From the NCBI GenBank assembly GCA_027484605.1, contig JAIXSR010000140.1:17492-81491 (forward strand): a stretch of DNA of 64,000 bases, written 5' to 3'. Below the pieces are notes generated by a model that was not told the origin of the DNA, made no database searches, and saw only the letters and a program-made list of their open reading frames with translations. Source of the stretch: Hyphomicrobiales bacterium (GTDB lineage: Bacteria; Pseudomonadota; Alphaproteobacteria; Rhizobiales; Beijerinckiaceae). Below, piece by piece: positions 14,056-24,839 of this stretch (within the stretch, counting starts at the first letter, position 1; each line of letters begins with the position of its first letter). The translations under genes and the position numbers were made by a program.

Positions 14056-17000
14056 TCAGGCCGCCGCCTGCTTCTCCGGCACCGGCGTCTCGCGGTCATT
14101 GGCCGGCGTGATCTCGGCCGCACGGCGGCTGAGCCGGTCCTCCTCGCGGATCCGCTTCCGGAACCAGAACGAATACAAGGCCGGCAGGAAGAGCAGCGTC
14201 ATGAAGGTCGCCACGAACAACCCGCCCATCACCGTCACCGCCATCGGGCCCCAGAAGGCGCTGCGCGAGAGCGGGATCATTGCGAGGATGGCCGTCATCG
14301 CGGTCAGGATGACGGGCCGCGCCCGCCGGATCACCGACTCGACGATGGCTTCCCGCATCGCGAGGCCGCGATCCATGTCGTGCTGCACCTGGTCGACGAG
14401 GATGATCGAGTTGCGCATGTCCATCCCGCCCAGCGCGATGAGGCCGAGCAGGGCGACGAAGCCGAAGGGCATGCCCGAGAGATTGAGGGCCAGCGAGGCG
14501 CCGATCACCCCGAGCGGCACGCTCATCAGCACGAGGAACACCTTGGTGAAGCTCTGCAATTGCACCATGAGCAGCAGCAGCATCACCATGAACATGACGG
14601 GGAACAGCTTGAAGATCGATTCATTGGCCTTGGCCGATTCCTCGATCGCCCCGCCGATCTGGATCTGGTAGCCGAGCGGCACCGCATCGCGGATCGGCTT
14701 CAGCGCGGACCAGATCTCGGTGGTCACATCCGGTGCCTGCACCCCGTCGACGATATCGGCCCGCACGGTGATCGACATGTCGCGGCTGCGCCGCCAGAGG
14801 ATCGGCTCCTCGTAATCCTGCGTGATCCGGGCCACCTGCGCCAGCGGCACCGGTACGCCATTGCGGGCGGTGAGGGTGAAATCACCCAGCCGGGTCGGAT
14901 CCAGCCGTTCGCCCGGAATGGCGCGCGCCACGACCTGCACCTGTTCGGTATTGTCACGGATCGTGGTCACGGTGACGCCGGAAATCAGCGTCTGCAGCGT
15001 CTGCGCGATGGCGCTGGGATCCAGTCCGAAGGCCCGGGCCCTGTCCTGATCCACCACGAGGCGGATCGCCGGCATCAGCTCGTTCCAGTCGAGATGCGGA
15101 TCGATGGCCTTGCGGTTGCCGAGCATCGCTTCGCGGACCTGGTAGGCAATGCGCCGCACCTCGGCCGGATCGGTGCCGACAACGCGGAACTGGACCGGGA
15201 ACCCGACGGGCGGGCCGAAATTGAACCGGTCGACGCGGACCCGCGCCGCCGACAGCGCACCCTGCCGGATCTGGTTCTCCAGCCGGGCCTTGATGCGCTC
15301 GCGCGCAGCGACGTCCTTCGAGAGGATGACGATCTGCGAGAAGGCCTCGTTCGGCAGGACCTGGTTCAGGCCGAGCCAGAACCGGGGCGAGCCCTGCCCG
15401 ATATAGGTCGTGGCATGGATGACATCCGGGTCGCCCTTGAGCAACGCCTCGGCCTCGCGGGCGACGGCATTCGTCGCGGTGATCGAGGATCCTTCCGGCA
15501 GCCGCATCTCGAGGAAGAGCTCGGGCCTCTCGGAGAGCGGGAAGAATTGCTGCGGCACCCGCGTGAAGCCGAAAACGGCGACCGCGAAGACCGCTGCCGT
15601 CGCGCCCAGAGCCTTGATCCGGTGCGTGACGCACCAGATCACGATCCGGCGCAGCAGGCCGTACCAGCGGCCCTGATACATATGCGCATGGCCTTCGGCA
15701 TGGCCCTTGCCCTTCTTGAAGTCGGGCAGGATCTTCACGCCGAGATAGGGGGTGAAGATCACGGCCACGAACCAGGAAGCCACCAGCGCGATGCCGACAA
15801 TATAGAGGATGCTGCCCGTATATTCGCCGACCGACGAATTCGCGAGGCCGACCGGCAGGAAGCCGGCCGCCGTGATCAGGGTGCCGGTGAGCATCGGGAA
15901 GGCGGTGGATTCCCAGGCATAGGCCGCGGCCTTCATCCGGTCCCAGCCCTCTTCCATCTTCACGATCATCATCTCGACCGCGATGATCGCATCGTCGACC
16001 AGCAGGCCGAGCGCAATGATCAGGGCACCGAGCGAGATGCGGTGCAGGTCGATCCCGGCAAAATCCATCACCGTGAAGACGATACCGAGCACGAGCGGCA
16101 CCGAGGTGGCCACGACGATGCCGGTCCGCCAGCCCAGCGTCAGGAAGGAGACGCCGAGCACGATGATGAGAGCCTCCACGAACGCCTTGACGAATTCATA
16201 GACGGAATCGCCGACCACTTTCGGTTGGTTGGCGATGCGGTCGATCTGGAACCCGACCGGCATCGTCTCCTGGAATTGCGCAAGCGTCCGGTCGATCTCC
16301 TGGCCGAGCGTGAGGATATTCGCGCCCTTGAGCATGACGAGGCCGACGCCGATCGCCGGTTTGCCATCCTGCCGGATGAGGAAATCGCTCGGATCCTCGA
16401 AGCCGCGCGTCACCGTGGCGATGTCGCCGAGGCGGATCGTCCGGCCATTGGCTTCCACGGGGATCGCGGCCACGGCATCCGCGCCGGCAAGCGCGCCCGT
16501 CACCCGGACGGGGATGCGCTGGGCCTGGGTCTCGAAGGTGCCGGCGGGCATGACGGCATTCTGCCGCGCGATTGCATCGAAGATGGCGCTGGCGGGAATG
16601 CCCAATGTCGCCAGCTTGGCATGGCTGAACTCGACGAAGATCTGCTCGTCCTGCGCGCCGTAGAGATTGATCTTGGTGACATTCGGCACCTTGAGCAGGG
16701 CGCGCTTCAGCTCCTCGCCGACACGCTTGAGCTGGGCATAATCGGCGCCGTCGCCGGTGATCATCGTCAGGATCGAATCGACATCGCCGAACTCGTCATT
16801 GACATTCGGCCCGATCACGCCCGAGGGCAGCTCGGGCTTCAGGTCGCCCAGCTTCTTGCGCATCTGGTAGAAGAGTTCCGGCACCTGCCGCGCGGGTGTG
16901 TAGTCCTTGAACTCCATCTGCAGCGCGGCAAAGCCGGGCTTGTTGTAGGTCAGCACCCGGTTGAAATACGGCAGTTCCTGAAGCTTCTTCTCGATCCGGT

Positions 17001-17202
17001 CGGTGACCTGGTTCTGCATCTCGAGCGCCGTTGCCCCCGGCCATGCCACGGTGATCACCCCGACCTTGATGGTGAAGGAGGGGTCCTCGGCCCGGCCGAG
17101 ACGCATATAGGAGAGGGTGCCGAGCGCCCCGATCAGCAGGATCAGGAAGAGCACGAGCGTCTGGTGCCGGACGGCCCAGGCTGAAAGATTGATGCCGCGC
17201 AT
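14056..17202 (-). CDS. RND efflux transporter permease
   Basis: Proton-driven inner-membrane pump of the AcrB/MdtB superfamily, 1048 residues. It starts with a cytoplasmic stub and first helix (HQTLVLFLILLIGALGTL), then GRAEDPSFTIKVGVITV and the porter domains. The TM4 proton-relay pair is intact in LGLLVDDAIIAVEMM. The second half repeats the architecture, ending with SRSAFWGPMAVTVMGGL. ATG at 17202 is 4 bases beyond the adaptor stop at 17207. No TolC-type outer-membrane gene is nearby, so it must borrow one. The drug or metabolite exported is not evident. Confidence 0.93.
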   Translation of the reverse strand: MRGINLSAWAVRHQTLVLFLILLIGALGTLSYMRLGRAEDPSFTIKVGVITVAWPGATALEMQNQVTDRIEKKLQELPYFNRVLTYNKPGFAALQMEFKDYTPARQVPELFYQMRKKLGDLKPELPSGVIGPNVNDEFGDVDSILTMITGDGADYAQLKRVGEELKRALLKVPNVTKINLYGAQDEQIFVEFSHAKLATLGIPASAIFDAIARQNAVMPAGTFETQAQRIPVRVTGALAGADAVAAIPVEANGRTIRLGDIATVTRGFEDPSDFLIRQDGKPAIGVGLVMLKGANILTLGQEIDRTLAQFQETMPVGFQIDRIANQPKVVGDSVYEFVKAFVEALIIVLGVSFLTLGWRTGIVVATSVPLVLGIVFTVMDFAGIDLHRISLGALIIALGLLVDDAIIAVEMMIVKMEEGWDRMKAAAYAWESTAFPMLTGTLITAAGFLPVGLANSSVGEYTGSILYIVGIALVASWFVAVIFTPYLGVKILPDFKKGKGHAEGHAHMYQGRWYGLLRRIVIWCVTHRIKALGATAAVFAVAVFGFTRVPQQFFPLSERPELFLEMRLPEGSSITATNAVAREAEALLKGDPDVIHATTYIGQGSPRFWLGLNQVLPNEAFSQIVILSKDVAARERIKARLENQIRQGALSAARVRVDRFNFGPPVGFPVQFRVVGTDPAEVRRIAYQVREAMLGNRKAIDPHLDWNELMPAIRLVVDQDRARAFGLDPSAIAQTLQTLISGVTVTTIRDNTEQVQVVARAIPGERLDPTRLGDFTLTARNGVPVPLAQVARITQDYEEPILWRRSRDMSITVRADIVDGVQAPDVTTEIWSALKPIRDAVPLGYQIQIGGAIEESAKANESIFKLFPVMFMVMLLLLMVQLQSFTKVFLVLMSVPLGVIGASLALNLSGMPFGFVALLGLIALGGMDMRNSIILVDQVQHDMDRGLAMREAIVESVIRRARPVILTAMTAILAMIPLSRSAFWGPMAVTVMGGLFVATFMTLLFLPALYSFWFRKRIREEDRLSRRAAEITPANDRETPVPEKQAAA

Positions 17203-17206
17203 GTGC

Positions 17207-18409
17207 TTACCCCTGCCGTGCATCCGTGAGCGTCCGGACCTTCTGCCCGGCGCGCAAGGTATGGACACCCATGGTCACCACCTGGTCGCCTTCGGCGAGC
17301 CCGGACCGGATGGTCGCGAGCCGGCCATCGAAAGCGAGGATATCCACCTTGCGGCGGACCAATTGCCCGGTGCCCGCCTCGACCACGAAGACCTCCGTTC
17401 CCTGGCCCTCGTTCAGCACGGCAGAAAGCGGGATCCGCGCGACCCGGGACGCTTCCGGCGGGACAAGGTTGATTGTGGTCGTCATGCCGAGCGGTGCATC
17501 CGCGGCGATGCCGCCCAGGGTGAACCGCGCCGCGAAGGTGCGGGTCCCGGCATCGGCGCTGGGTGCCAATTCGCGGAGCGTTGCCGGATAGCGTTTGCCG
17601 GGTTCGGACCAGAGTTCCGCTTCCGCGCGGCCCTGCCGGGCCAGACCGAGTTCCTGTTCCGGCAGCGCGACCAGCGCCTCGCGATCGCCGTCGCGGGCGA
17701 TGCGGATGATGGTCTGGCCGGCCGCGACAACCTGCCCGACCTCGGCCGCGACACTGATCACGACCCCGTCGGATTCAGCCCGCAGATCGGCATAGGACTG
17801 GGCATTCGTGGTCAGCTCGACCTGCCTTTCGGCGCGCCGGACACGCCCGATCGCCTCGTCGCGCGCGGTGCGCTGGCGGTCGCTGGCCTGTTCGGTCGAC
17901 CAGCCCTTGCTGCGCAAGTCGAGGATGCGTTCCAGCTCGAGCTCGGCCTGCCGCGCGGCAGAGCGCGCCGCGGTCAGCTCGGCTTCGGCGCTCTCGCGGT
18001 TCAGGCGGAAATCCGTATCGTCGAGGCTCGCCACCACCGTGCCGGCCGTGATCCTGTCGCCGACCTGCACCTTGCGGGCGGCGATCTTGCCGGTCACGCG
18101 GAAACCCTGATCCGTCTCGATCCGTGCCCGGAGCGTTCCGACCAGCAGCTTCGGCTGCGCGAAGGCCTGCAGGCGGATGACCTGTACCTGGACCGGACGG
18201 GTGATCGAATCCGGCGAGGCGGCGGCGGTCTTTTCCGGGGGTTTCCCCGTCAGCGCCCAGCCGGCTGCGCCGGCGCCGGCCAGAAGGATCAAGGCGAGGG
18301 GGAGGAAGCGCCGCGCCCGCGTGCCGAGCCGGGTCGGCTGGCGGGTTTCGCTGGCAGGAAGTGTCTCGGGGGCAGGAACGGGGTCGGGGGCAGGAACGGG
18401 ATCGGTCAT
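17207..18409 (-). CDS. RND efflux periplasmic adaptor (membrane fusion protein)
   Basis: Adaptor of 400 residues linking the RND pump to an outer-membrane channel. An N-terminal Pro-rich cytosolic tail with repeated PVPAP-type units leads to a single helix (FLPLALILLAGAGAAGWAL, about 36-54). Lipoyl/barrel-sandwich text follows (QGFRVTGKIAARKVQVGDRI), then the alpha hairpin (about 130-200) and beta-barrel. The Pro-rich tail is longer than usual. It is between tetR and the permease, 16 and 4 bases apart, a single operon. Confidence 0.92.
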   Translation of the reverse strand: MTDPVPAPDPVPAPETLPASETRQPTRLGTRARRFLPLALILLAGAGAAGWALTGKPPEKTAAASPDSITRPVQVQVIRLQAFAQPKLLVGTLRARIETDQGFRVTGKIAARKVQVGDRITAGTVVASLDDTDFRLNRESAEAELTAARSAARQAELELERILDLRSKGWSTEQASDRQRTARDEAIGRVRRAERQVELTTNAQSYADLRAESDGVVISVAAEVGQVVAAGQTIIRIARDGDREALVALPEQELGLARQGRAEAELWSEPGKRYPATLRELAPSADAGTRTFAARFTLGGIAADAPLGMTTTINLVPPEASRVARIPLSAVLNEGQGTEVFVVEAGTGQLVRRKVDILAFDGRLATIRSGLAEGDQVVTMGVHTLRAGQKVRTLTDARQG

Positions 18410-18424
18410 GGCAGGCTCGGGGGG

Positions 18425-19021
18425 TTACGGACGCAGGGCAGCAAGGATCAGGCCGGTCAGGCGGCCGGCCTGCTCCTCCTGGTCCTCATCCGCGCAATGG
18501 GCGATCAGGGTGGGATGGATGATCTTCGCGGAGGCCTCGAAGGCGGTCTGCGCGAATTCCGGCAGGGGAACAGGCCGGAAATGGCCGGAGCGGATCCCCT
18601 CGCCGACAATCTCGGCGAGCACGCTGACCATGGATTCACAATGCGCCTCGATGGCAGGCCAGTTCTCGGCCATCGCCACCTCGACCATGTCATGGATGCG
18701 GTGCTCATGCGTCAGCGTCGCCTTGTTGCGGCGATGCAGTTCGAGCAGGAAGACGCGGAGCTTTTCCGGCGCCGGAAGCGGCCGGCCGAGAATCTCGCGC
18801 GCCATATCGTCGACCTCGTGCATCATCTTGGCGCAGATCGCGTCATTGATGGCACTCTTTGACGGAAAGAAGCGGTAGACATTGGCAGGGGACATGCTGA
18901 GCGCGGCAGCAATGTCGGCGACCGCCGTCTTCGCGTAGCCGACGCGGCGGAAATGCTCCTCCGCGACGGCGATGATCCGTTCCCGGGTAACCTCTGCGGA
19001 AAGACGCTGGCGAATGTTCAT
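18425..19021 (-). CDS. TetR family regulator of the efflux operon
   Basis: TetR-type repressor of 198 residues. The helix-turn-helix is at about 12-55 with AEEHFRRVGYAKTAVADIAAAL-like text followed by SPANVYRFFPSKSAIN. The rest is a helical ligand domain. It is the first gene of tetR-MFP-RND, so it is probably autoregulated. A TGATAA-N17-TTATCA dyad lies 17 bases upstream of its start. The inducer is unknown. Confidence 0.9.
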   Translation of the reverse strand: MNIRQRLSAEVTRERIIAVAEEHFRRVGYAKTAVADIAAALSMSPANVYRFFPSKSAINDAICAKMMHEVDDMAREILGRPLPAPEKLRVFLLELHRRNKATLTHEHRIHDMVEVAMAENWPAIEAHCESMVSVLAEIVGEGIRSGHFRPVPLPEFAQTAFEASAKIIHPTLIAHCADEDQEEQAGRLTGLILAALRP

Positions 19022-19037
19022 GGCGACAGGTTACGTT

Positions 19038-19066
19038 TGATAACTGATGAATTTCGAATTTTATCA
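19038..19066. promoter_or_regulatory. Candidate TetR operator
   Basis: TGATAA (19038-19043) and TTATCA (19061-19066) are inverted around 17 AT-rich bases, in a spacer otherwise GC-rich. The dyad is just upstream of tetR and also faces the divergent aminotransferase gene 144 bases away. That TetR binds here is inference. Confidence 0.5.
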
Positions 19067-19209
19067 GGAATCATACGTCAGTCAAGCCGGGCATGGCATC
19101 GACGGGCGCGGAAGGGTGAATCCTCGGCATGCCCATTCCTCGGACTGGCAAAATCCCGCCCCTGCCGCTAAACAACCGCTCCATCATCTGCTTCCGACGA
19201 GGGGCCCGC

Positions 19210-20373
19210 GTGTCCAAGCCCATGAATCCGGTCTATGCCGGCCTGCCGACCACGATCTTCGAAACCATGTCCCGGCTGGCGCGCGAGCATCAGGCGGTGA
19301 ATCTCGGACAGGGATTCCCCGATGATCCCGGTGCCGAGGATATCCGGGCCAAGGCCGCCGAAGCCGTCATCTCGGGCTGGAACCAGTATCCGCCGATGAT
19401 GGGCATTCCTGAATTGCGGCAGGCCGCTTCGGCCCACTACGCCCGGCACCAGGGGCTGGTCTTCGATCCCGACAGCGAGATCATGGTGACGTCCGGCGCG
19501 ACGGAGGCCCTGGCCGGGGCGCTCTTCTCGCTGATCAATCCCGGCGACGAGGTCGTGCTGTTCCAGCCGATGTACGATGCCTATCTGCCGCTGGTGCTGC
19601 GGGCGGGCGGCATCCCGAAATTCGTGACATTGCGACCGCCGCATTGGCGGTTCACGGCCGAGGATCTCGCGGCGGCCTTCTCGCCCCGGACCAAGCTGGT
19701 CCTCTTCAATGATCCGCTCAATCCCGCCGGCACGGTCTGCCCGCTCGAGGATCTCTCGATGCTCGCGCATTTCTGCATGGCAAACGACGCCATCGCCCTG
19801 TGCGACGAGGTCTGGGAACATGTGGTCTTCGATGGCATCCGCCATCAATCCCTGATCGCCCTGCCGGGCATGCGCGATCGGGTCGTCAAGATCAGCTCGG
19901 CCGGCAAGATCTTCTCGCTGACCGGCTGGAAGGTGGGAATGGTGATGGCGGCCCCCGGCCTGATGCGCGTTCTCGCCAAGGCCCACCAGTTCCTGACTTT
20001 CACCACGCCGCCCAACCTGCAGACGGCTGTCGCCTATGGCCTCGGCAAGGAGGACGGCTTCTTCGACACGATGCGCGCCGATTTCCAGCAGGCGCGCGAT
20101 TACCTCGCCGGCGGGCTGGAATCCCTCGGATTCTCGGTGCTCAATTCGCGCGGGACCTACTTCCTGAATATCGATATCGCGCCGCTCGGTGAAACCGATG
20201 ATGCCGCCTTCTGCCAGCGGCTGGTGGCGGAACACGGAGTGGCGGCGATCCCGGTTTCGGCCTTCTATGCCGAGGACCCGGTGCGCACCGTTGTCCGGCT
20301 CTGCTTCGCCAAGCGCCGGTCGACGCTGGATGCCGCGCTCGAGCGCATGGCCGGCGTGATCCGCAAGGGCTGA
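19210..20373 (+). CDS. PLP-dependent class I/II aminotransferase
   Basis: Fold-type I aminotransferase of 387 residues, closest by text to the YbdL / kynurenine-oxoglutarate / DapC-like group. N-terminal NLGQGFPDDPGAEDI, substrate-phosphate loop TSGATEALAGALFSL, aspartate of the pyridine-N contact in CDEVWEHVVFDG, and the PLP lysine in SSAGKIFSLTGWKVG (about residue 238). GTG at 19210 is preferred since GAGGGG lies 5 bases upstream; ATG at 19222 is possible. It converges with mepA with 3 bases between stops. Substrate could be methionine, kynurenine or an aromatic amino acid. Confidence 0.88.
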   Translation: MSKPMNPVYAGLPTTIFETMSRLAREHQAVNLGQGFPDDPGAEDIRAKAAEAVISGWNQYPPMMGIPELRQAASAHYARHQGLVFDPDSEIMVTSGATEALAGALFSLINPGDEVVLFQPMYDAYLPLVLRAGGIPKFVTLRPPHWRFTAEDLAAAFSPRTKLVLFNDPLNPAGTVCPLEDLSMLAHFCMANDAIALCDEVWEHVVFDGIRHQSLIALPGMRDRVVKISSAGKIFSLTGWKVGMVMAAPGLMRVLAKAHQFLTFTTPPNLQTAVAYGLGKEDGFFDTMRADFQQARDYLAGGLESLGFSVLNSRGTYFLNIDIAPLGETDDAAFCQRLVAEHGVAAIPVSAFYAEDPVRTVVRLCFAKRRSTLDAALERMAGVIRKG

Positions 20374-20376
20374 CGA

Positions 20377-21357
20377 TCAGCGCGAGATCGCGACCTGGCG
20401 GCATTCGTCCGGCAGGTCGTCGAGTGTCCAGGGCTTGGGTGGCGGTTTGGGCTTGCCTGCCGGCCCGGGCGGCGGCTTCGGCTTGTTCATGGCGGCATCT
20501 TGCTTCTTCAGCCAATCCTGCAATTCCGTGCCGCAGCCATCCTCGTCTGCCGGGAGCGGCTGGTCGACACAGGAAGCATCCTCTTTCGGGCAGGCCATGC
20601 GGATATGGAAATGGAAATTGTGCCCCCACATGGGCCGCACCTTGGCCAGCCAGCCGCGATCCGCACCGGCATCGCGGCACAGGGCCACCTTGATCGCGGG
20701 ATTGACGAAGATCCGGCTGACCTTCGCTTCCCGGGCGGCGAGGCGGATGAGCGCCACATGGCTGCGGGTATAGACGGCCGGGTCGATATCCATCCAGTCG
20801 GGCCGGACGATATTCGTCGCGCTCATCGTTTCCCGCTCTGCGCGGCTCAGCGTGCGGTCGGGCATCGGCGTCAGCCAGATATCAGCATCGAGGCCGATCT
20901 GGTGCGAGGCATGCCCGGTCAGCATCGGCCCGCCGCGCGGCTGGGAAATGTCGCCCACGAGCAGGCCGTTCCAGCGCGCCTCGCGCGGGGCCTTGCGCGC
21001 CAGGGATTCGATGAGGGCGATCAGGTCCGGATGGCCCCAGTTGCGGTTGCGGGACAGCCGCATTACCTGCCACGTCTCGCCATCGACCGGCAGCGCCTTC
21101 GCCCCCGCAAGGCAGCCCCGTGCGAAGGACCCGATGGCGCGCGGCTCCAGTTTGGCCGGGCCGGGCGTTGTCCCGAAGATGCGCTTGGCGGCATTGCTCG
21201 GCAGGAGCGAGAGCACCTTCTCGCGGCGCTCCATCTCCTCGGTCTGCGTCTGCTGGGCCAGAGCCGGTCCGGCAAGGACCATCAGGAGGAGCGCCGCAGG
21301 GCCCATCCTGCCTCCACGTCCGTGCAAAATCCGCATCGCCAAGGCCTTGCCCAGCAT
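20377..21357 (-). CDS. mepA: Penicillin-insensitive murein endopeptidase MepA
   Basis: Periplasmic LAS metallopeptidase that cuts D-Ala-mDAP cross-bridges of peptidoglycan, 326 residues from ATG at 21357, chosen for GAGGGA 7 bases upstream. The signal peptide is MGPAALLLMVLAGPALAQ with cleavage after AQ or ALA. The Zn ligands are visible: H and D in HASHQIGLDADIW, and H in the GHNFHFHIRM motif. Cysteines such as those in CLAGAK and CPKEDASC probably form disulfides. The C-terminus has a Pro/Lys-rich linker (KPKPPPGPAGKPKPPPKP) and a final Cys segment. Products include D-amino-acid peptides. Confidence 0.93.
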   Translation of the reverse strand: MLGKALAMRILHGRGGRMGPAALLLMVLAGPALAQQTQTEEMERREKVLSLLPSNAAKRIFGTTPGPAKLEPRAIGSFARGCLAGAKALPVDGETWQVMRLSRNRNWGHPDLIALIESLARKAPREARWNGLLVGDISQPRGGPMLTGHASHQIGLDADIWLTPMPDRTLSRAERETMSATNIVRPDWMDIDPAVYTRSHVALIRLAAREAKVSRIFVNPAIKVALCRDAGADRGWLAKVRPMWGHNFHFHIRMACPKEDASCVDQPLPADEDGCGTELQDWLKKQDAAMNKPKPPPGPAGKPKPPPKPWTLDDLPDECRQVAISR

Positions 21358-21504
21358 CGATTCGTCCCTCGTCATGGCGGCCACCAGCATGCCAGCAAAG
21401 GGTTAACCAGACCAGCCGGACCCGCGCATTTTGAGTGAAGCGATTCAGGCTTTGGCCTTGTCCGGAGCGCAGGATGGCCGGGTTAACAACAGGGGGAATC
21501 ATCC

Positions 21505-21636
21505 ATGTTCGCATCCTTCGTCCGCCGGCTCATGCCGCTTCTGGTGATCTTTCTCGGCATCCTGATCCAGACCCAGGCCGGTCTCGCCCGGGGCGAGGCA
21601 CCGGGAGATCGGCCTTCGGCTTTCCGGCAGATCTGA
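21505..21636 (+). CDS. Small membrane or secreted protein, 43 residues
   Basis: ATG at 21505 with AGGGGGA 8 bases upstream opens a 43-codon frame. Residues 6-26 are a basic start and a hydrophobic run, RRLMPLLVIFLGILIQTQA, then ARGEAPGDRPSAFRQI. It looks like a signal peptide or a single-helix microprotein. Codon use is GC3-rich like that of its neighbours. It lies alone between divergent mepA and the TctC-type gene. I do not recognise a family. Confidence 0.5.
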   Translation: MFASFVRRLMPLLVIFLGILIQTQAGLARGEAPGDRPSAFRQI

Positions 21637-21743
21637 GGGCCTGACATTTTCGCTTTTCAATCCCGGTGTCTGGGCTAGGCTGGCGCCAATTCCCGGACAG
21701 GCTGCCCGATGCGGCGGCGCAAAACAGGATGTGAGGAGGAACG

Positions 21744-22733
21744 ATGAGTGATCTGAACAGGGCGATTCCCCGCCGCGCCGTTCTGGCCGGCCTTGCCGCC
21801 ACGCCTTTCCTCGGTGCGGGCGCGCTCGGACAGGCTGCCTGGCCGAAGGCCGGAACGATCCGCATGGTCATTCCCTTCCCGCCTGCCGGGGCCACCGATG
21901 TGATCGGCCGCATCGTTGCCGAACGCCTCGGCGCGGTCTGGGGCAACCAGATCGTCGTCGAGAACAAGGGTGGCGCCGGCGGCAATATCGGCACCGACCA
22001 GGCCGCGAAGGCCGCGCCGGACGGCAACACGATGCTCGTCGTCTCGGTCGGCATGGCCACCAACCCCTATCTCTACAAGTCGCTGCCCTATGACCCGGTG
22101 AAGGATTTCGAGCCCGTCAGCCTGATGGCGATGGTGCCGAACATCATGGTCATCCCGCCGAACCATCCGGCAAAATCGGTCGCCGAATTCATCGCCATGG
22201 CCAAGGCCAAGCCGGGCACCATGTCCTTCGGCTCCTCCGGCATCGGCACCTCCGTCCATCTCTCCGGCGAGCTGTTCCAGAAGCTCACCGGCACGAAGAT
22301 GATCCATGTCCCCTACAAGGGCACGGCCGAGGCCAAGAACGACCTGATCGCCGGCCGCCTCGACTGCATCTTCGACAACATCACGGCCGCCCTTCCGCAG
22401 GCCCGCGCCGGCACCGTGAAGGCCCTCGGCATCACCACGGCGAAGCGATCGCAGCTCGCGCCGGAGCTCGCGCCGATCAACGATACCGTGCCGGGCTTCG
22501 ACGTCTCGTCCTGGTTCGCGCTGTTCGTTCCGGCCAAGACGCCGCCGGCCATCGTCGCCCGGATGAATGCCGATGTGAAGGCTGTCCTGGCCGAAGCCGA
22601 AGTGGCCAGCAAGCTCGGCAAGCTCGGCGGCGAGATTGTCGGGTCGAGCCAGCAGGAACTGGCAGCTTTCCTCAAGTCGGAAAGCGAGAAATGGGGCGCG
22701 CTGATCAAGGAGATCGGCGTCACCGCCGGCTGA
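21744..22733 (+). CDS. Tripartite tricarboxylate transporter substrate-binding protein (TctC/Bug)
   Basis: Periplasmic binding protein of 329 residues, the common Bug family. A twin-arginine-like signal (IPRRAVLAGLAATPFLG, about 8-24) precedes the mature start. Family motifs follow: FPPAGATDVIGRI, VENKGGAGGNIGTDQAAKA and GSSGIGTSVHLSGELF. GAGGAGG lies before the ATG. No TctA or TctB membrane gene is adjacent, which is common for Bug proteins. Ligand is probably a carboxylate but cannot be named. Confidence 0.92.
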   Translation: MSDLNRAIPRRAVLAGLAATPFLGAGALGQAAWPKAGTIRMVIPFPPAGATDVIGRIVAERLGAVWGNQIVVENKGGAGGNIGTDQAAKAAPDGNTMLVVSVGMATNPYLYKSLPYDPVKDFEPVSLMAMVPNIMVIPPNHPAKSVAEFIAMAKAKPGTMSFGSSGIGTSVHLSGELFQKLTGTKMIHVPYKGTAEAKNDLIAGRLDCIFDNITAALPQARAGTVKALGITTAKRSQLAPELAPINDTVPGFDVSSWFALFVPAKTPPAIVARMNADVKAVLAEAEVASKLGKLGGEIVGSSQQELAAFLKSESEKWGALIKEIGVTAG

Positions 22734-22874
22734 AGCCGGCCGACGGAGGCTTGAAGGCGGCCGCCGAATCCGGTTGATTGGGTATCCATCGATCCACAAT
22801 GCCGGGACCGTCCCGCCGCCTTCGTTGCTTGAGGCCGGAGGCGGGCAGCCCGCTTCACGCCTTCAGAGCCCGAA

Positions 22875-24737
<1,863 letters not shown>

Positions 24738-24839
24738 CCCCGATGTCGGCCCTGCCGGTGATGCCCGGCTTGATCATGGTCAAGGACAGCCGCGGGCCTG
24801 AGGCCAGAATGCAGGCCGCATCAGCAGGGGAAGCGGCCC

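Noticed and set aside
12538..17184. Very long open frame (about 1550 codons) on the plus strand
   Set aside because: It is the antisense shadow of the GMC, RND permease genes; its composition (His/Asp/Arg/Gly-rich, no domains) is typical of GC-rich antisense frames.
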